Source of the DNA: Syntrophobacter sp. SbD2
Lineage (GTDB): Bacteria > Desulfobacterota > Binatia > UBA9968
Length of the DNA: 61,418 nt
Direction of reading: 5' to 3'
Assembly: GCA_945889495.1 (NCBI GenBank)
Contig: CAMDBU010000013.1
Coordinates: 1-61,418, forward strand
The position numbers and the translations under genes are program-made. Shown here one piece after another: positions 59,982 to 61,418 of the stretch; position 1 is the first letter of the stretch, and each line of letters starts with the position of its first letter. The notes under the pieces were generated by a model. That model had not been told where the DNA came from. It made no database searches and was given only the letters and a program-made list of their open reading frames with translations.

Positions 59982-60974
59982 CTATTTGATCACTTTATCG
60001 GCTTGGACCAATAGGTGTTGCGGGACAACGATGCCTAATTGCTGGGAGGTCTTAAGGTTTATCCTTATCTCAAACTTTGACGCTAGTTTTACTGGCAGGT
60101 CGCCAGGCTTAGCGCCTTTCAGGATTTCGACAACGAACTCGGCTACACGCGAATACAAATCAGCCAAACTCGGTCCGTATGAGATCAGCCCACCTGCCTC
60201 AACGTATCGCCCTTCCTCTGTCATAGATGGAATCCGGTTTTTGGTGGCAAGGTCGAAAATTTGCTTTGTGCGTTGACCTATCAATGGATTCGCAACCACG
60301 ATAAGCGCGTCGATATTTGCTTTTTTCCCACTTTGAAAAGCTACAGCTAGATCCGGATTTGGGCCACGGACGGAAAGTGAGACTATATCCAATTTGAAAC
60401 CTTGTGCGGCCGCGGAGTACTCCTTAAAAGCTACCGCGGGTCCTGGACCATCTGCGTCCCAAAGGATACCGATTCGCGAAGCTTTAGGCAGCAGGTCTCT
60501 GAGTATCTCCAATCTTTTTGCACTTAAATCGCGGCTGAGCCAGGCGAGTCCCGTAATGTTGCCACCCGGCCGGGCAAAGGTCTCCACGTATCCAGCTGCC
60601 ACCGGGTCCAGAGAACTTATCATTACTATCGGAATAGTCTTTGTCGCTTCCTTCGCGGCGCGGATGACAACATTATTCACGCCAATAATAGCATCAACCT
60701 TTTCTTTTACAAATTCCTGCACAAAAGGCGACATTCGCTCCAATTTTCCCTCGGCATAGCGGCGTTCGATCAAGACGTTTTTGCCCTCTATATACCCAAG
60801 ATCGTCTAGCCGACGCTTGAATGAATCCCCTTGAGGTGAAGGATCGGTCGGAGATCCTGACGAAAATATAAATCCGATTCGGGGCATCGGTCTGTTAGGC
60901 TGCTGTGCCAGTGCGACGCAATAGAGACCTTGAACCGCTATCGTCAAGGCCCAAATCGCTAATTTGGGACTCAT
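59982..60974 (-). CDS. ABC_sub_bind-family solute-binding protein
   Basis: 330 residues. Signal peptide SPKLAIWALTIAVQGLYCVA ending ALAQQ; then RIGFIFSSGSPTDPSPQGDS, RRLDDLGYIEGKNVLIERRY, RPGGNITGLAWLSRDLSAKR and GILWDADGPGPAVAFKEYSA. This is the PF04392 family (periplasmic binding domain like LIV/tryptophan-type receptors), different in fold from the NitT/TauT copies. Orphan members are abundant in soil bacteria. The usual permease and ATPase are absent. It is more AT-rich than most of the window. Confidence 0.88.
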   Translation of the reverse strand: MSPKLAIWALTIAVQGLYCVALAQQPNRPMPRIGFIFSSGSPTDPSPQGDSFKRRLDDLGYIEGKNVLIERRYAEGKLERMSPFVQEFVKEKVDAIIGVNNVVIRAAKEATKTIPIVMISSLDPVAAGYVETFARPGGNITGLAWLSRDLSAKRLEILRDLLPKASRIGILWDADGPGPAVAFKEYSAAAQGFKLDIVSLSVRGPNPDLAVAFQSGKKANIDALIVVANPLIGQRTKQIFDLATKNRIPSMTEEGRYVEAGGLISYGPSLADLYSRVAEFVVEILKGAKPGDLPVKLASKFEIRINLKTSQQLGIVVPQHLLVQADKVIK

Positions 60975-61332
60975 TACATTAGCCTCCGTGTTGTCGAGAG
61001 CTGAATTCCATCAAAATCTATCGCTCAGGTCATGGCAATCGTTCTAATTATTATTATAACACCCTGATGAAGATCTGTGGAAGAAACCTTTCTTGAAGTT
61101 GATCGACGGTATTCGCGCTGTGAACGCCGGCATAGGTTTCATCTTTTCGAGACAGTTAATAGGTGGCCCCTGTGGAACGAGACTCGATAGGAATGAGTTA
61201 GATGCTGTTAGAAATGCACCTTGCCGCGTCAACTCTTATGCGGTGCAAATGTCAAGTCATTTGTGTTGTAGTGTTGTAGCAAAGTGAATCTGTCAGGGTC
61301 TAACGGCAACGTGAATATGTCAGGGTGGAAGG
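60975..61332. other. Gene-free stretch leading into an insertion sequence
   Basis: No gene supported. It contains a tandem GTGTTGTA pair near 61263-61279 and two copies of GTGAATNTGTCAGGGT (61284-61299 and 61311-61326; 27 bases apart), probably the left end of the element that follows. Confidence 0.5.
61284..61328. repeat. Putative left end of an insertion sequence: two direct GTGAATNTGTCAGGGT copies
   Basis: GTGAATCTGTCAGGGT and GTGAATATGTCAGGGTGG, 27 bases apart, just before the transposase start. They could be transposase-binding sites at the element end. No opposite end is available. Confidence 0.5.
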
Positions 61333-61418
61333 ATGAGAACCCTGACGATGAGAGACGAGAAACGACTAGACATCATACAACGATCGTTACGTAATGAGCT
61401 GACGATGGTGGAAGCCGC
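61333..61418 (+). mobile_element. Start of an ISNCY/IS1202-like transposase gene (partial, cut by window edge)
   Basis: Open from ATG 61333 (GGTGGAAGG upstream) to the window end: MRTLTMRDEKRLDIIQRSLR then NELTMVEAA. This resembles the N-terminus of ISNCY-family transposases (LTMRExxRLxVIQxxxxxxLTxxEAA), which runs into a helix-turn-helix. Only 28 residues are visible, so the family call is moderate. Confidence 0.6.

Noticed and set aside
61044-61232. 62-codon minus-strand frame near the right edge
   Set aside because: No ribosome site, no similarity, and composition unlike genes nearby.

Overview
The window is a gene-dense chromosomal stretch of high-GC DNA, about 60% by eye. I see no rRNA, tRNA or CRISPR array. 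The mix of genes suggests a free-living soil or groundwater heterotroph known mainly from metagenomes: many solute-binding proteins without transporters, amidohydrolase-2/ACMSD-like enzymes, a UbiD decarboxylase, xanthine-dehydrogenase-type molybdenum subunits, small toxin-antitoxin pairs and many families of short palindromic repeats. A Binatota, Tectomicrobia or 'deltaproteobacterial' lineage would fit. This is an inference from gene content, not a classification.

Layout. 1-125 is the tail of an IS110-family transposase, and 61333-61418 is the head of another transposase (ISNCY/IS1202-like), so the window lies between two insertion sequences. 331-9818 holds an ABC exporter, a PhnD-like binding protein, a YeeE/YedE pair, two secreted TPR proteins, two periplasmic binding proteins, an aminoacyl-protein-transferase-like protein and a small membrane protein. 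10068-12532 holds an RmlD-like reductase and two toxin-antitoxin loci. 12598-19300 is a minus-strand cluster: heme-oxygenase-fold protein, two amidohydrolases, gentisate-dioxygenase-like cupin, UbiD decarboxylase and a binding protein. It looks like a catabolic operon for an aromatic or related acid. 19508-21499 holds small housekeeping-type genes. 21504-24713 is a stress operon: XRE regulator, NfeD-like protein, flotillin and PspA. 25035-29443 holds a GMC oxidoreductase, a toxin-antitoxin pair, a C39-like peptidase and a DUF2130 protein. 29594-47831 alternates orphan binding proteins with amidohydrolases, two MetE-core proteins, an orphan molybdenum hydroxylase subunit, an Asp-box protein and two exported methyltransferases. 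47858-61000 holds a broken ParE/Phd pair, a second orphan molybdenum subunit, a phosphoglycerate-mutase-like phosphatase, a carboxyltransferase-type protein, an RlmD/RumA methyltransferase, a VOC protein, an amidohydrolase, a frameshifted HPF/cold-shock fusion, a sensor kinase and a last binding protein.

How the genes work together. Eleven extracytoplasmic binding proteins occur with no importer permease or ATPase gene. They sit beside hydrolases, decarboxylases and oxidoreductases, which suggests capture of many organic acids with transport machinery encoded elsewhere. The most distinctive points are: an amidohydrolase paralogue that has lost all the metal-ligand motifs kept by its neighbour; the UbiD/cupin/amidohydrolase operon; two exported SAM-methyltransferase-fold proteins; and dispersed palindromic repeats that begin at or within a few bases of stop codons. 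Several genes show recent damage: an amber codon in a signal peptide, an A-run frameshift in a ParE toxin, a 2-base insertion in an HPF gene, and two gene stubs beside repeats.
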